From positions 1 to 35,790 of the forward strand of contig CALWHB010000017.1 in NCBI GenBank assembly GCA_944380275.1: a stretch of DNA of 35,790 nucleotides. Direction: 5' to 3'. A model generated the notes under the pieces. It saw only the letters and a list, made by a program, of their open reading frames with translations, made no database searches and had not been told where the DNA came from. The position numbers and the translations under genes were made by a program. Below, one piece after another: positions 16,461-24,583 of this stretch (positions within the stretch are counted from its first letter, which is position 1; each line of letters opens with the position of its first letter). The DNA comes from an uncultured Christensenellaceae bacterium (lineage in GTDB: Bacteria; Bacillota; Clostridia; Christensenellales; UBA3700).

Positions 16461-17984
16461 TCAGCCCTCCCTCTTTATATCGCCTACGGTCTGTCTTCCC
16501 GTAATGTCGCCTGAGAAGTACGCGCTGGAATATCCCGACAATCTCATCGAGAAACCTCCGGCAAAACGCAGTCCTCTGGTCTTGTGGTCCTCTGCCATCA
16601 TAAGCAGTCTGGGCATAAGTCCGTCCCAGTACTGCGACTCGTATCCGTAAATGCCGCCTTCGGGATGTCCGCAGTAACGCGCATAAGTCATAGGAGTAGC
16701 AACTGAAATTTCTTCTATGCTGTCCCTTATGTTGCAGCCGGTATCCTGCTCAAAACGCTCTATCATCTTGTTTGCGACAAAGTCTTTGACTTTGAAATAA
16801 TCCTCCGGCTTTACGTTTGCCCAGTCATCCGTCATATATAGCGTGGTGAAATACATCATACACGTGCCTGCGGGGGAGCAATCGGGATATGCCCTGTTGA
16901 GGCAGACGGTTGCCTGAACGCTGTTGCTCTCTATCTTTTTCATCAGGTCGTATTGCTTGACGGTATCCATCGTATCGTACAGGAAGTAGTTGTGATTTTC
17001 AATACCAAGCTCGTCTGCAGATTTGTTGAGTCCCAGGAACATAGTGAATCCTCTGCCCGCAAACTTGCGTGCGTTGGTTTCTTTAATTATCCTCTCGTCC
17101 ACGTTGTCAATCATCCTGCCGTATACGATGTGGGGAGAACAGTTGGCAATGACGTGTCTTGTCTTTATCTCCTCACCGTTTTTAAGTACGACGCCCTCTA
17201 CGCCGCCGTCCTTGCCGGTTATGATTTTGACCGCCTCTGTATTGAACCAGACATCGCCGCCCAGCTCTCTTATGCGCTCTACCATAGCAAGAGATATTTC
17301 GTGAGAACGGGACTTAGGCATCGCCGCGCCTTTGGTAACGTATCTCAGCACCATGGACGCGTAATGCAAAAAGCTGAGGTCGTCGCAATGCGCGCCCAGA
17401 TAGCACCAGTATGCATTGAGAATATCCTTTGTCTTCTTGGGCATTTTGATTGCGTCAAGCACTTCGTTCACCGAATAAGAACCGCATTTTACGAAGTTGG
17501 CGTATTTATCCAGCATTACCTTCTGGTCTGTCTTGCCGTTCACGGAATTGCTGTAAGCCTGAGCATCTCGTATTTCCTCTGCTAAAGCGAAAAACTTTTC
17601 CATAGACTTGCGGCTGCCGGGAACGTAACTTTCCATCTTGTCGATAAAAGCCTGCTTACCGAAAGGCATGGTCGCGTCAATCTTTTCTTCCCTTGCAATC
17701 ACCCTGTATGCCTCGGGAATCTGCAACCACTCCACTTTGTCAGTTACACCCAGTTCGTCAAACAACACTCTGACGTCGCCCGCATTGTCTGCCGTACCGA
17801 AATCGTTGAGTTCGTGCAGCGATGCCTCAAACTCAAACCTGCCGCGTCTGAAACTGGTCGCGAAACCGCCGGGGATATTGTGCTTTTCTACGAGAAGGGT
17901 CTTTGCCCCACCCTGCAAAAGTCTTATCGCCGCGACAAGTCCGCCGTTTCCGCCGCCGATTACAACTGCGTCGTACTTTTTCAT
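16461..17984 (-). CDS. FAD-dependent oxidoreductase, phytoene desaturase (CrtI)/retinol saturase-like
   Basis: This 507-residue protein starts with the dinucleotide-binding motif VVIGGGNGGLVAAIRLLQGG (about 7-26) followed by EKHNIPGGFATSF, the pattern of the CrtI/phytoene dehydrogenase-like family. It ends with GLRFAGGFSMRLSGYSSAYFSGDITG, the FAD-contacting C-terminal motif. Relatives saturate, desaturate or isomerise polyenes and other hydrophobic molecules. No phytoene synthase or other carotenoid gene lies nearby, so carotenoid synthesis is not supported. AAGGAGG precedes the ATG. It is the middle gene of the operon tetR - this gene - ferredoxin reductase. Confidence 0.88.
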   Translation of the reverse strand: MKKYDAVVIGGGNGGLVAAIRLLQGGAKTLLVEKHNIPGGFATSFRRGRFEFEASLHELNDFGTADNAGDVRVLFDELGVTDKVEWLQIPEAYRVIAREEKIDATMPFGKQAFIDKMESYVPGSRKSMEKFFALAEEIRDAQAYSNSVNGKTDQKVMLDKYANFVKCGSYSVNEVLDAIKMPKKTKDILNAYWCYLGAHCDDLSFLHYASMVLRYVTKGAAMPKSRSHEISLAMVERIRELGGDVWFNTEAVKIITGKDGGVEGVVLKNGEEIKTRHVIANCSPHIVYGRMIDNVDERIIKETNARKFAGRGFTMFLGLNKSADELGIENHNYFLYDTMDTVKQYDLMKKIESNSVQATVCLNRAYPDCSPAGTCMMYFTTLYMTDDWANVKPEDYFKVKDFVANKMIERFEQDTGCNIRDSIEEISVATPMTYARYCGHPEGGIYGYESQYWDGLMPRLLMMAEDHKTRGLRFAGGFSMRLSGYSSAYFSGDITGRQTVGDIKREG

Positions 17985-18054
17985 TTATGCCTCCTTAAAA
18001 TTTGATGTTTCTCGTTTATTCGTTGTTGTTATTATTGCCTTTTAATCGCGTGTT

Positions 18055-18615
18055 TCACACGTCTTTATTTCTTATTTTGTCGATTAGTCCCGTATATACG
18101 TCTGTCAGCATGACATTTATCTCATCCTGCGTAAAATGCGCAGTATTTGTCGCTATCATCGTCGCGATACCGTGAGAAAACAACCACAGCTCTCTGAATA
18201 CGCGCCTTGCGTCATCTTCGCTTATTCCCTTCTCTTTAACTATAACTTCCACGGCAAAAGGAGTGTTTTCGTCATCGAGGAGTTTCAGCGGCGTCGAACG
18301 CGAACTCATATAAAGCAGCCTGAAAAGATTGGTTTCTTCTTTTGCAAAAGAGATATAGTTGAGTCCTACCGTCTTGAACGGATTTACTCCGTTCCTCCTT
18401 TGTCGCAACCTTTCTGCAAAATATGCCTTTGCACGCTGTCTTACCTGCTCTTCCACCTCTGCCATGCCTGAAAAATGCCAGAATATCGGTTGAGTAGAAC
18501 AACCTGCATCCGCTGCAAGCGTCTTTGCAGTCAATGCATCTTCCCCCCTCTCTCTTACAATAGAAAAAGCTGCCGATATTATCTCTTCTTTTGTTACCTT
18601 TGGCTTTGGCGGCAT
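18055..18615 (-). CDS. TetR/AcrR-family transcriptional regulator
   Basis: This 186-residue protein has the TetR N-terminal DNA-binding domain: VTKEEIISAAFSIVRERGEDALTAKTLAADAGCSTQPIFWHF (about residues 8-49), with a variable helical ligand domain after it. It is the first gene of the operon leading into the CrtI-like flavoprotein (70 nt gap). A consensus promoter with a dyad over the -35 box lies upstream, the usual arrangement for autorepression relieved by a small hydrophobic ligand. GAGAGGTAAG precedes the ATG. The ligand is unknown but may be the substrate or product of the redox pair. Confidence 0.92.
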   Translation of the reverse strand: MPPKPKVTKEEIISAAFSIVRERGEDALTAKTLAADAGCSTQPIFWHFSGMAEVEEQVRQRAKAYFAERLRQRRNGVNPFKTVGLNYISFAKEETNLFRLLYMSSRSTPLKLLDDENTPFAVEVIVKEKGISEDDARRVFRELWLFSHGIATMIATNTAHFTQDEINVMLTDVYTGLIDKIRNKDV

Positions 18616-18642
18616 CTCTTACCTCTCTTGCTTTCTGATTAT

Positions 18643-18677
18643 ATAATACCCGTTATATATCGTTTTGTCAATACGAT
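18643..18677 (-). promoter_or_regulatory. Promoter and likely TetR operator
   Basis: On the minus strand TTGACA (18666-18671), 17 nt and TATTAT (18643-18648) form a near-perfect promoter. The inverted repeat ATCGT-N9-ACGAT (18659-18677) covers the -35 box and is a plausible binding site for the TetR protein. Confidence 0.7.
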
Positions 18678-18729
18678 GGTTAATTTTTTAACATATGTAC
18701 CGCGTTTAATGTGTTTTTAACAGATTGTA

Positions 18730-18738
18730 TGATATAAT
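18730..18738 (+). promoter_or_regulatory. Extended -10 promoter of the AraC regulator gene
   Basis: TGATATAAT (18730-18738) is a full extended -10 element. The -35 region is poor, which fits promoters of this type or ones needing an activator. It gives a leader of about 105 nt. Confidence 0.55.
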
Positions 18739-18788
18739 AAAAACGTACAATATAAATAATCTATCGAATTTACCTGCGGTTTGATTAT

Positions 18789-18806
18789 TGCGGTACGCAT
18801 ACCGCA
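18789..18806. promoter_or_regulatory. Perfect dyad in the AraC gene leader
   Basis: TGCGGTA-CGCA-TACCGCA is a perfect 7 bp inverted repeat with a 4 nt centre, about 45 nt upstream of the start codon. A half-copy, TGCGGTTT, lies upstream at about 18774-18781. It could be an operator (possibly autoregulatory) or an RNA hairpin. Confidence 0.45.
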
Positions 18807-18850
18807 GTAAAACCCACACGGTAAACACGATGCCAAGACAACGGAGGTCT

Positions 18851-19675
18851 ATGAGTTTATCCAACGAAAAAATAATACAGAACGCAAGTAAGGCGATTAA
18901 TGTTTCTTGTTTTGTCAAGGCTGTGGGCAAAGTAACTCCCGACCCGTCATGGAGCGCGCTCAGAGAAGATTCTCACGACGTCCTTGTTATCTTCGTTTCT
19001 GACGGAAAAGCACGCCTGACCACATCCGGAGGCGAATATCCTCTTTACCGCAGCGACTGCGTCGTCTTTCCCCCGAAAAAATATACTAAATTTCAGAGCG
19101 ACTCAAAAAATCCTCCCACCGTACACTGGTTGCGTTGCAGCGGAGAGCTGGTCGACGCTTTCGTAAAATGCTATTTCCCGAACATGAAAGCCATAATCGC
19201 AACTTGCGACGTAGAAAATCTCTTTATTCAGATAGGAGATTTAATCACCCGCACTTCAAAAGACATTGCAGATACAATTGCACTTGTATTACACAAGCTG
19301 TTTATAACCGTCAAAAACTCTTTGAATACTTCTCCCTCAGGAAAAAACAAGAACGGACTGACGGGAAACAAATACGAAGAATATATCGTATCCCACATGT
19401 GCGACAAACTGGATGTTCATGACTTTGCAAGACATTTCGGCTTGTCTGTTCCCGCACTTACGGCAATACTAAAACGCAAGTTCGGCAAAACGCCGTACCA
19501 ATACTATCTTTCTGTAAAAATAGGACTTGCAAAAGGTATGCTTTCTTCTTCTCAGACTTCTGTCGAAGACATTGCTGCGCGGCTTTGTTTTACAGACCGC
19601 ACGCATTTTTCAAAGCTGTTTAAAAGAGAAACCGGCGTTTCCCCTGCTCAGTTCAGAAACAAAAACACATTGTGA
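18851..19675 (+). CDS. AraC-family transcriptional regulator
   Basis: This 274-residue protein has an N-terminal cupin-like sensor (about residues 40-110, including SGGEYPLYRSDCVVFPPKKYTKF). Its C-terminal AraC DNA-binding domain (about 175-270) has two helix-turn-helices: DVHDFARHFGLSVPALTAILKR and SVEDIAARLCFTDRTHFSKLFKRETGVSPAQFR. Such proteins usually activate sugar-use genes. The start is the ATG at 18851, which has CGGAGG in front of it; the frame is open further upstream to 18788 but without a ribosome site. It is monocistronic with its own terminator. The targets are not shown; the GH38 mannosidase and the GPH carriers in this window are candidates only by proximity. Confidence 0.92.
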   Translation: MSLSNEKIIQNASKAINVSCFVKAVGKVTPDPSWSALREDSHDVLVIFVSDGKARLTTSGGEYPLYRSDCVVFPPKKYTKFQSDSKNPPTVHWLRCSGELVDAFVKCYFPNMKAIIATCDVENLFIQIGDLITRTSKDIADTIALVLHKLFITVKNSLNTSPSGKNKNGLTGNKYEEYIVSHMCDKLDVHDFARHFGLSVPALTAILKRKFGKTPYQYYLSVKIGLAKGMLSSSQTSVEDIAARLCFTDRTHFSKLFKRETGVSPAQFRNKNTL

Positions 19676-19771
19676 AACAATGATTTTTAAACTTTGCTTT
19701 TGAATCAAACATTTTAAGGTTCCGTCTGACGGATTGTATCGGCAAAATTCAATGTTGCAATACGGAATATC

Positions 19772-19803
19772 AAAAAAACGGAGAAAACATCTCCGTTTTT
19801 TTT
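19772..19803. terminator. Bidirectional terminator
   Basis: AAAAACGGAGA and TCTCCGTTTTT arms with a 5 nt loop are flanked by A- and T-runs. It lies between the AraC gene (plus) and the broken LRR gene (minus). Confidence 0.85.
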
Positions 19804-19828
19804 ACCATTTTGTCAATCAGAACCGACT

Positions 19829-20669
19829 TTATTCAGGCTTTGACACACCCCATACAATCCCGATTGGCTCAGACGCGTAAGTAAAATCCCAGTCCTCGTC
19901 CCAACCGGACGGAATTTCGTTTTGTTCCCTTTCTATATAAAGCGTGAGTCCCTTTATCTGATTAAATGCCGAATCTCCGATATACTCGACGCTTGAGGGT
20001 ATATAAAGGCTTGTAATCGAACTGCACCATGAGAACGCCGTTTCTCCTATACTCCGCAAGCCGCTGCACGCGGCAAGGTCCACACCCGTCAACGCTCTGC
20101 AATTATTGAAAGCGTCTGCGCCTATTGAAACGAGTCCTGCAGGCAAGCTTATATCTGTCAGCAGACTCATTGACTGAAAATTGGATGCCCCTATATATTT
20201 CAAAGTCGACGGCAACTGTACTTTGGTAACTTCAGACTGAGAAGAAGTCAACTTTCCGTCCGCAATTCCCACAGTGCCTTCTCTTATCTCCACCGTCGTC
20301 TGTCCTGAAGGCAGATAATAATTTATAAGCCAGTTGTCTATATAGTTTGTCTGACCGGATTTTACAAGCAAGGTTTCTGCAAAAGCGTCTTATTTTATTG
20401 TTTCCACGCTTGCAGGAATATTCACAGAATTCAGATTTACGCAGTTTTTAAACGCGCCCTGCCCTATAACGACCAGACTGTCAGGCAACGTCAAAGAAGT
20501 CAGACTAAGCTTTGTAGACGCGCCGTAAAACGCTTTTGACGGTAACTCCGTCGGCTAAAAACGTAACCGTGTGCAACTCTCTGCTTGTCGTATCACATGC
20601 CGTGAACGCAAACGTCAACAAAATAACCGCTATTGCTATAAGTATAACGGATTTTGACAATCTTTTCAT
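19829..20669 (-). pseudogene. Broken BspA-like leucine-rich-repeat lipoprotein gene
   Basis: The minus strand from ATG 20669 (AAAGGAGG site) encodes a signal peptide with lipobox FTAC and a HTVTFLADGVTV segment, then stops at 20505-20507. The remainder is in another frame: between about 20393 and 20554 it reads LPSKAFYGASTKLSLTSLTLPDSLVVIGQGAFKNCVNL-type LRR_5 repeats. It then meets an in-frame TAA at 20390-20392 and continues as LRR repeats to the stop at 19829. Thus there are two lesions: a frameshift or small internal deletion within 20505-20557, and a nonsense codon. Intact, it would be about 280 residues and displayed on the surface like other BspA-type proteins. The distal 180-codon frame has no ribosome site of its own. 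Confidence 0.8.
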
Positions 20670-20707
20670 TATGCCTCCTTTGACCGCTACCATAGCATAT
20701 ATAAATA

Positions 20708-20743
20708 AACCCGCTCTGTCAATCCGAAAACTGACAAGCGGGA
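20708..20743 (-). terminator. Terminator of the alkaline phosphatase gene
   Basis: CCCGCT...AGCGGG arms with an inner GTCA/TGAC pairing are followed, on the minus strand, by TTTATTTATA. Confidence 0.7.
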
Positions 20744-20769
20744 TTAATTTTACAAATCATTACGCAAGC

Positions 20770-21885
20770 TTATTTCGCGCCGATAATCGCCTGACACAGC
20801 CTTGCTATTGCGATATTGTCGGTACAAGACGCAAATTCGTAATCGATATCGCCGAACACGTAATACGGCACGTTTGCAGAGGTATGGCTGCCTTTTGTAT
20901 ACATTGAGTCGCTCAGCTCCGCCGCGCTTTCTCCGTTGTAGACAAGCCCTCCCGTTTCGTGGTCGGCGGTAACTATCACAATCGTGTTTCCTATCCTTTC
21001 AGCATATTCAACGACTGCTTTTATCGCGTTGTCGTACGCTTTGACGTGTTCCAATGCGTCAGCCAGTTCGTTATTGTGGCTGAATTTGTCGATATGGCTT
21101 TCTTCAATCATAAGAAAGAATCCGTCTTCGTCCTGCGACAATATATCCAGAGCTGCAACAGCAAGCATCGCAAGCGTAGGCCTGCTATCCCCGTCCTGAA
21201 CAAGCGGTATCTCGTCAAACGCGGCGAAAATGTTGCCCTGCGTTTGCTCTATCTGCGAAAAACCGTCGACGTAAGAATATTTCTGCTCTATCTGCGCTTT
21301 GAGCGGCGCGTATCTCTCGCTGTTGCTGCCGAAAAACAGATTTATACCGCTGTCAAGCTGGTCCTCAAGTATTTCGTCCAGGTTGTTTCTCGAAGACGTA
21401 TGCGCTGAAAATCCCGCAGGAGTCGCACCGTCCACGCCCTCTGTGGCTATAACGCCCGTCGCCATACCGAGAGAAATGGCTTTTTCTGTAGTAGAAACAA
21501 GGTCTTTACCTTTGTACTGCCCTACATGCCCGTTGTCCGTCTTATACCCTGTGGCAAGAGCTGTTGCCGCCGCCGCGCTGTCTGTAGGTCCGAACACATT
21601 GCGCGAAAAAGTGGTAACCTCTCCCGTAAAATCGGCGTTTTGAGTAAAGAACAAGCCGCCGTACAGCGTTTCTGCCGCCCTTACGTGGTTTTTCCCCATA
21701 CCGTCGCCTATCATCAGTATCACATTGAGCTTTTCGCCGCCATATTGAACGACGTACTTTTCGGCATCGGATACTTTTATTGATTGCGCTATCGCAAAAC
21801 CGCTGAGTACCGCCGCGGTGGCAAATATCAAAACCGCAAGCACTGCCGTGCATACCTTGACAATCTTCTTCGTCCTTTCCGTCAT
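20770..21885 (-). CDS. Alkaline phosphatase, membrane-anchored or secreted
   Basis: This 371-residue protein has an N-terminal hydrophobic segment (about 9-33) acting as signal or anchor. It then carries the alkaline phosphatase motifs: MIGDGMG with metal-binding Asp61, PTDSAAAATALATGYKT with nucleophile Ser103, IEESHIDKFSHNN, the metal-binding TADHETGG, and SHTSANVPYYVFG near the C-terminus. It hydrolyses phosphate monoesters outside the membrane with zinc and magnesium ions. It is shorter than E. coli PhoA but within the range of compact homologues. GAGAGGTG precedes the ATG, and a strong promoter lies directly upstream. I did not identify a Pho box. It is a single-gene transcript. Confidence 0.93.
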   Translation of the reverse strand: MTERTKKIVKVCTAVLAVLIFATAAVLSGFAIAQSIKVSDAEKYVVQYGGEKLNVILMIGDGMGKNHVRAAETLYGGLFFTQNADFTGEVTTFSRNVFGPTDSAAAATALATGYKTDNGHVGQYKGKDLVSTTEKAISLGMATGVIATEGVDGATPAGFSAHTSSRNNLDEILEDQLDSGINLFFGSNSERYAPLKAQIEQKYSYVDGFSQIEQTQGNIFAAFDEIPLVQDGDSRPTLAMLAVAALDILSQDEDGFFLMIEESHIDKFSHNNELADALEHVKAYDNAIKAVVEYAERIGNTIVIVTADHETGGLVYNGESAAELSDSMYTKGSHTSANVPYYVFGDIDYEFASCTDNIAIARLCQAIIGAK

Positions 21886-21904
21886 AATTTCACCTCTCAG
21901 AACA

Positions 21905-21933
21905 ATTATAACATCAGAAAGTCAACCTTTCAA
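21905..21933 (-). promoter_or_regulatory. Promoter of the alkaline phosphatase gene
   Basis: On the minus strand TTGAAA (21928-21933), 17 nt and TATAAT (21905-21910). The expected leader is short, about 13 nt, but contains the GAGGTG ribosome site. Confidence 0.75.
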
Positions 21934-22015
21934 CGGAAAGAGAAAATTTTTAGCAAAACAGTATTCCCAAAATGCAGGATTTTGTATATTAAATATCCGT
22001 TTAATCTACACAGGC

Positions 22016-22049
22016 AAGAAAAAATCCGCTCTTTTGCAGAGCGGATTGA
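22016..22049 (-). terminator. Terminator of the cysE-cysS operon
   Basis: A 9 bp stem AATCCGCTC/GAGCGGATT is followed on the minus strand by a TTTTTTCTT tract. Confidence 0.85.
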
Positions 22050-22071
22050 AAAGTCCCGTATCAGTTGTCTT

Positions 22072-23460
22072 TTACGCCTTGTTGAGGACGTATCCGTCCT
22101 TTGTATCGGTAACCGTGTATCCCTTTGCGGCAATCTTTGCACGCAATTCGTCCGCAAGAGCATAATTTTTCTCTTTCTTTGCAACAACGCGCTGCTGAGC
22201 AAGTTCGACTACGTCGGCGGGAGCCTCTGTTCTGGGCTGCTCTTCAGGCTTTGCGTTGTCAAGAGAAAGTCCCAGCACTTTGTCGAAATCGAGCGCGAGT
22301 TCGTATATATCGCGGCTTTTGGGTTCTTTGACTGCCTTCCACAATACGCCCAGAGCGCGCGGAACGTTGAGGTCGTCGTTTATCGCGTCTACAAATTCTT
22401 GTTTATAAGCCTTAATCACGCTCTCTTCCGTCTTTGCGTCGCTTGTCTTGTGCTGATAAAGTACGTTGAGCAACCTCGCGTACGATACTTTTGCTCCGTC
22501 CATGCCGTCAAACGTGAAGTTGAGCTTTTTGCGGTAATGCGCGTTGAGGCAGAAGTATCTGAAATCCATTGCGCTGTATCCGCGTTTTTCAAGGTCGCTT
22601 ATCGTATAAGTGTTGCCCAGACTCTTGCTCATCTTGCCGTTGTTTACGAGCATAAAGTCGCCGTGAACCCAGTAATTTACCGTCTTCTTTCCTGCAAGAG
22701 CCTCATTTTGAGCTATTTCGTTTTCGTGGTGGACGGGGATATGGTCCACGCCGCCGGTATGCACGTCAAACGGAAACCCCAGATATTTGCGGCTGAGTGC
22801 GGAACACTCTATATGCCAGCCGGGGTATCCCATACCCCACGGACTTTCCCACTGCATGATGTGATTGGGTTCTGCCTTTTTCCACAGCGCGAAATCCGCC
22901 GGGTGGCGTTTCTGACTGTTGACTTCAACTCTCGCTCCCGCCTGCTGCTCATCCAGATTGAGTCTGGACAGCTTGCCGTATTCAGGGAACTTGCCGATGT
23001 CGAAATAAATGCCGTCGTCTATCTCGTAAGCGTATCCCTTGTCGAGAAGTTCCTGAACGTAAGCAATCGTTTCCGGTATGTGGTCTGTAATCTTCTCGAC
23101 CACTTCGGGTCTTCCTATATTGAGTTTTTTGAGGTCCTCAAAGAATACTCCGGCATAGAATTCGGCAATTTCATAGGGAGATTTCTTCTGTTCGCGGGAC
23201 GCCTTTTCCATCTTGTCCTCGCCCTCGTCCTCGTCGCTCGTAAGGTGTCCTACGTCGGTAATGTTCATTACGCCCTTGAGTTTGTAACCGTCGTATTTAA
23301 GCACGCGGCGGAACAGGTCCATAAACACATATGTCCTCAGGTTGCCTATATGTGCAAAGCTGTATACAGTCGGTCCGCAGCTGTACATGCATACCTTGCC
23401 CTCTTTGAGGGTCTTGAAATCCTCTTTTTTTCTCGTAAGAGTGTTGTATATCTTCAGCAT
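22072..23460 (-). CDS. cysS: Cysteinyl-tRNA synthetase
   Basis: This 462-residue class I synthetase attaches cysteine to tRNA-Cys. Visible hallmarks are the zinc ligands Cys28 (YSCGPTVY), Cys219 (WHIECS), His244 and Glu248 (VHHENE), the HIGH-type motif HIGN (37-40) and KMSKS (276-280). The C-terminal anticodon-binding region and the family length are intact. GGAGAGGAG precedes the ATG. It lies 29 nt after cysE and shares its T-box-controlled transcript, so synthesis rises when tRNA-Cys is uncharged. Confidence 0.97.
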   Translation of the reverse strand: MLKIYNTLTRKKEDFKTLKEGKVCMYSCGPTVYSFAHIGNLRTYVFMDLFRRVLKYDGYKLKGVMNITDVGHLTSDEDEGEDKMEKASREQKKSPYEIAEFYAGVFFEDLKKLNIGRPEVVEKITDHIPETIAYVQELLDKGYAYEIDDGIYFDIGKFPEYGKLSRLNLDEQQAGARVEVNSQKRHPADFALWKKAEPNHIMQWESPWGMGYPGWHIECSALSRKYLGFPFDVHTGGVDHIPVHHENEIAQNEALAGKKTVNYWVHGDFMLVNNGKMSKSLGNTYTISDLEKRGYSAMDFRYFCLNAHYRKKLNFTFDGMDGAKVSYARLLNVLYQHKTSDAKTEESVIKAYKQEFVDAINDDLNVPRALGVLWKAVKEPKSRDIYELALDFDKVLGLSLDNAKPEEQPRTEAPADVVELAQQRVVAKKEKNYALADELRAKIAAKGYTVTDTKDGYVLNKA

Positions 23461-23489
23461 AATATCTCCTCTCCGCTTTGCGGAAATCT

Positions 23490-24170
23490 TTATTCTTCTT
23501 TATCTTCTGCCGTTTCTTCGTTTGCGTTGGTTATAGAATAACGGCAACTCTTTACCTTGAGCATATCTTCGAGAGTCGCAATCCTCTTGTTGAGCCTTGC
23601 AATCTCTTCGAGTATCGGGTCAGGCAACTTTTGCTGGTCAAGGTCTTCCACCCTCTCATCGTACTGCTTTACGACTCTTCCCGGAACGCCCACCACGGTA
23701 CAATGCGGAGGTACGTCCTTGAGAACGACGCTGCCTGCGCCTATCTTGCTGTCGTGTCCTATCGTAATCGCGCCGAGGACCTTTGCGCCCGAACTTATCA
23801 TTACGTTGTCCTCAATCGTGGGATGCCGCTTGCCCGTCTGCTTGCCGGTACCGCCCAGCGTAACTCCCTGATATATCACGACGTGAGTACCTATCTTTGC
23901 GGTTTCTCCTATTACGACTCCCACGCCGTGGTCTATGAATACTCCCCCCGCTATCTCTGCGGCAGGGTGTATGTCAACCCCCGTTTTTTTGCGAGTGCCT
24001 TTTGCTATCATAAACGCAAAAAACTTGCACCCGTGTTTATAAAACCAATGTGCAAACCTGTGCCTAAGCAACGCGTTGAAACCCCCGTACGTCCAGAAAA
24101 CAGTCCATTTACTGGTAGCGGCAGGGTCGTTCAGCATTGCAAAATCCAGGTCCATTTTAATCTTTCCCAT
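23490..24170 (-). CDS. cysE: Serine O-acetyltransferase
   Basis: This 226-residue enzyme makes O-acetylserine from serine and acetyl-CoA, the first step of cysteine synthesis. It shows the left-handed hexapeptide-repeat domain (about 65-170), the catalytic Asp80-His81 pair in FIDHGVGVVIGET, YQGVTLGGTGK and RHPTIEDNVMISSGAKVLG. It resembles the shorter Gram-positive form (EpsC-like) in its N-terminal helical part. The C-terminal tail after about residue 175 is a predicted coiled coil with an acidic end. AAGGAG precedes the ATG. It is the first gene after the T-box leader and is followed by cysS, a common Firmicutes arrangement. Confidence 0.95.
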   Translation of the reverse strand: MGKIKMDLDFAMLNDPAATSKWTVFWTYGGFNALLRHRFAHWFYKHGCKFFAFMIAKGTRKKTGVDIHPAAEIAGGVFIDHGVGVVIGETAKIGTHVVIYQGVTLGGTGKQTGKRHPTIEDNVMISSGAKVLGAITIGHDSKIGAGSVVLKDVPPHCTVVGVPGRVVKQYDERVEDLDQQKLPDPILEEIARLNKRIATLEDMLKVKSCRYSITNANEETAEDKEE

Positions 24171-24179
24171 AACTTCTCC

Positions 24180-24436
24180 TTTTCACCCGTAACATGGTAA
24201 AAGTATAAAAAATAAGACGTCCTTTTTCAAAGACGCCTTTTGCGCGGTTCCACTTTGATTGCAGAAATATTCTGCCTCTTTGAGTCTTTAACGGGACTGC
24301 CCGTTGCGGCATTTCCTCCGCAAAGCTACCGCCTGCACTTCACACGCCTTTCAAGCAAAGGGCTTTCAGCCGCCGACCCTTCTCTCTGTCACTCTCCGCG
24401 CGCGCTACTCTTGACGGAATAACGCCTCTTATTTAT
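24180..24436 (-). promoter_or_regulatory. T-box riboswitch (tRNA-Cys) controlling cysE-cysS
   Basis: On the minus strand the leader contains the T-box sequence AAAGTGGAACCGCG (24243-24256), which pairs with the tRNA acceptor end. Upstream is a Stem I-like region with an AGAGAG motif and GTGAAG followed by the specifier TGC (24335-24337), a cysteine codon. Downstream is a terminator hairpin (24216-24237) followed by a T-run. Uncharged tRNA-Cys should stabilise the antiterminator and allow transcription of both cysteine genes. The specifier is assigned from its position and its match to the downstream genes, not from a full structure model. Confidence 0.92.
24205..24237 (-). terminator. Regulatory terminator of the T-box leader
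   Basis: On the minus strand a stem of about 9 bp including G-U pairs (GGCGTCTTT with AAGGACGTC around a GAAA loop) is followed by TTATTTTTTAT. Confidence 0.8.
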
Positions 24437-24442
24437 ATATGA

Positions 24443-24471
24443 AGTATAAATTAATTTTGCCACTCTGTCAA
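24443..24471 (-). promoter_or_regulatory. Promoter of the T-box/cysE/cysS transcript
   Basis: TTGACA (24466-24471) and TATACT (24443-24448) on the minus strand, 17 nt apart, place the transcript start near 24436. Confidence 0.85.
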
Positions 24472-24583
24472 GCGTTCTCGCGTTTTATCCTGTCAGACGG
24501 CTGGACTTGCCGCTCTCCTCTGATTATTTGCTACTTAATACGCGGTTTGTCCGATTTTGTGAATAATTTTGTAAATTTATCTA

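Noticed and set aside
16461-17984. Carotenoid biosynthesis cluster
   Set aside because: Only the CrtI-like flavoprotein is present; no phytoene synthase, prenyl transferase or cyclase lies nearby, so the family resemblance alone does not support carotenoids.
21784-23541. 585-codon plus-strand frame opposite alkaline phosphatase and cysS
   Set aside because: It lies antisense to cysS, which has all its catalytic motifs. The long opening reflects codon bias of the true strand.
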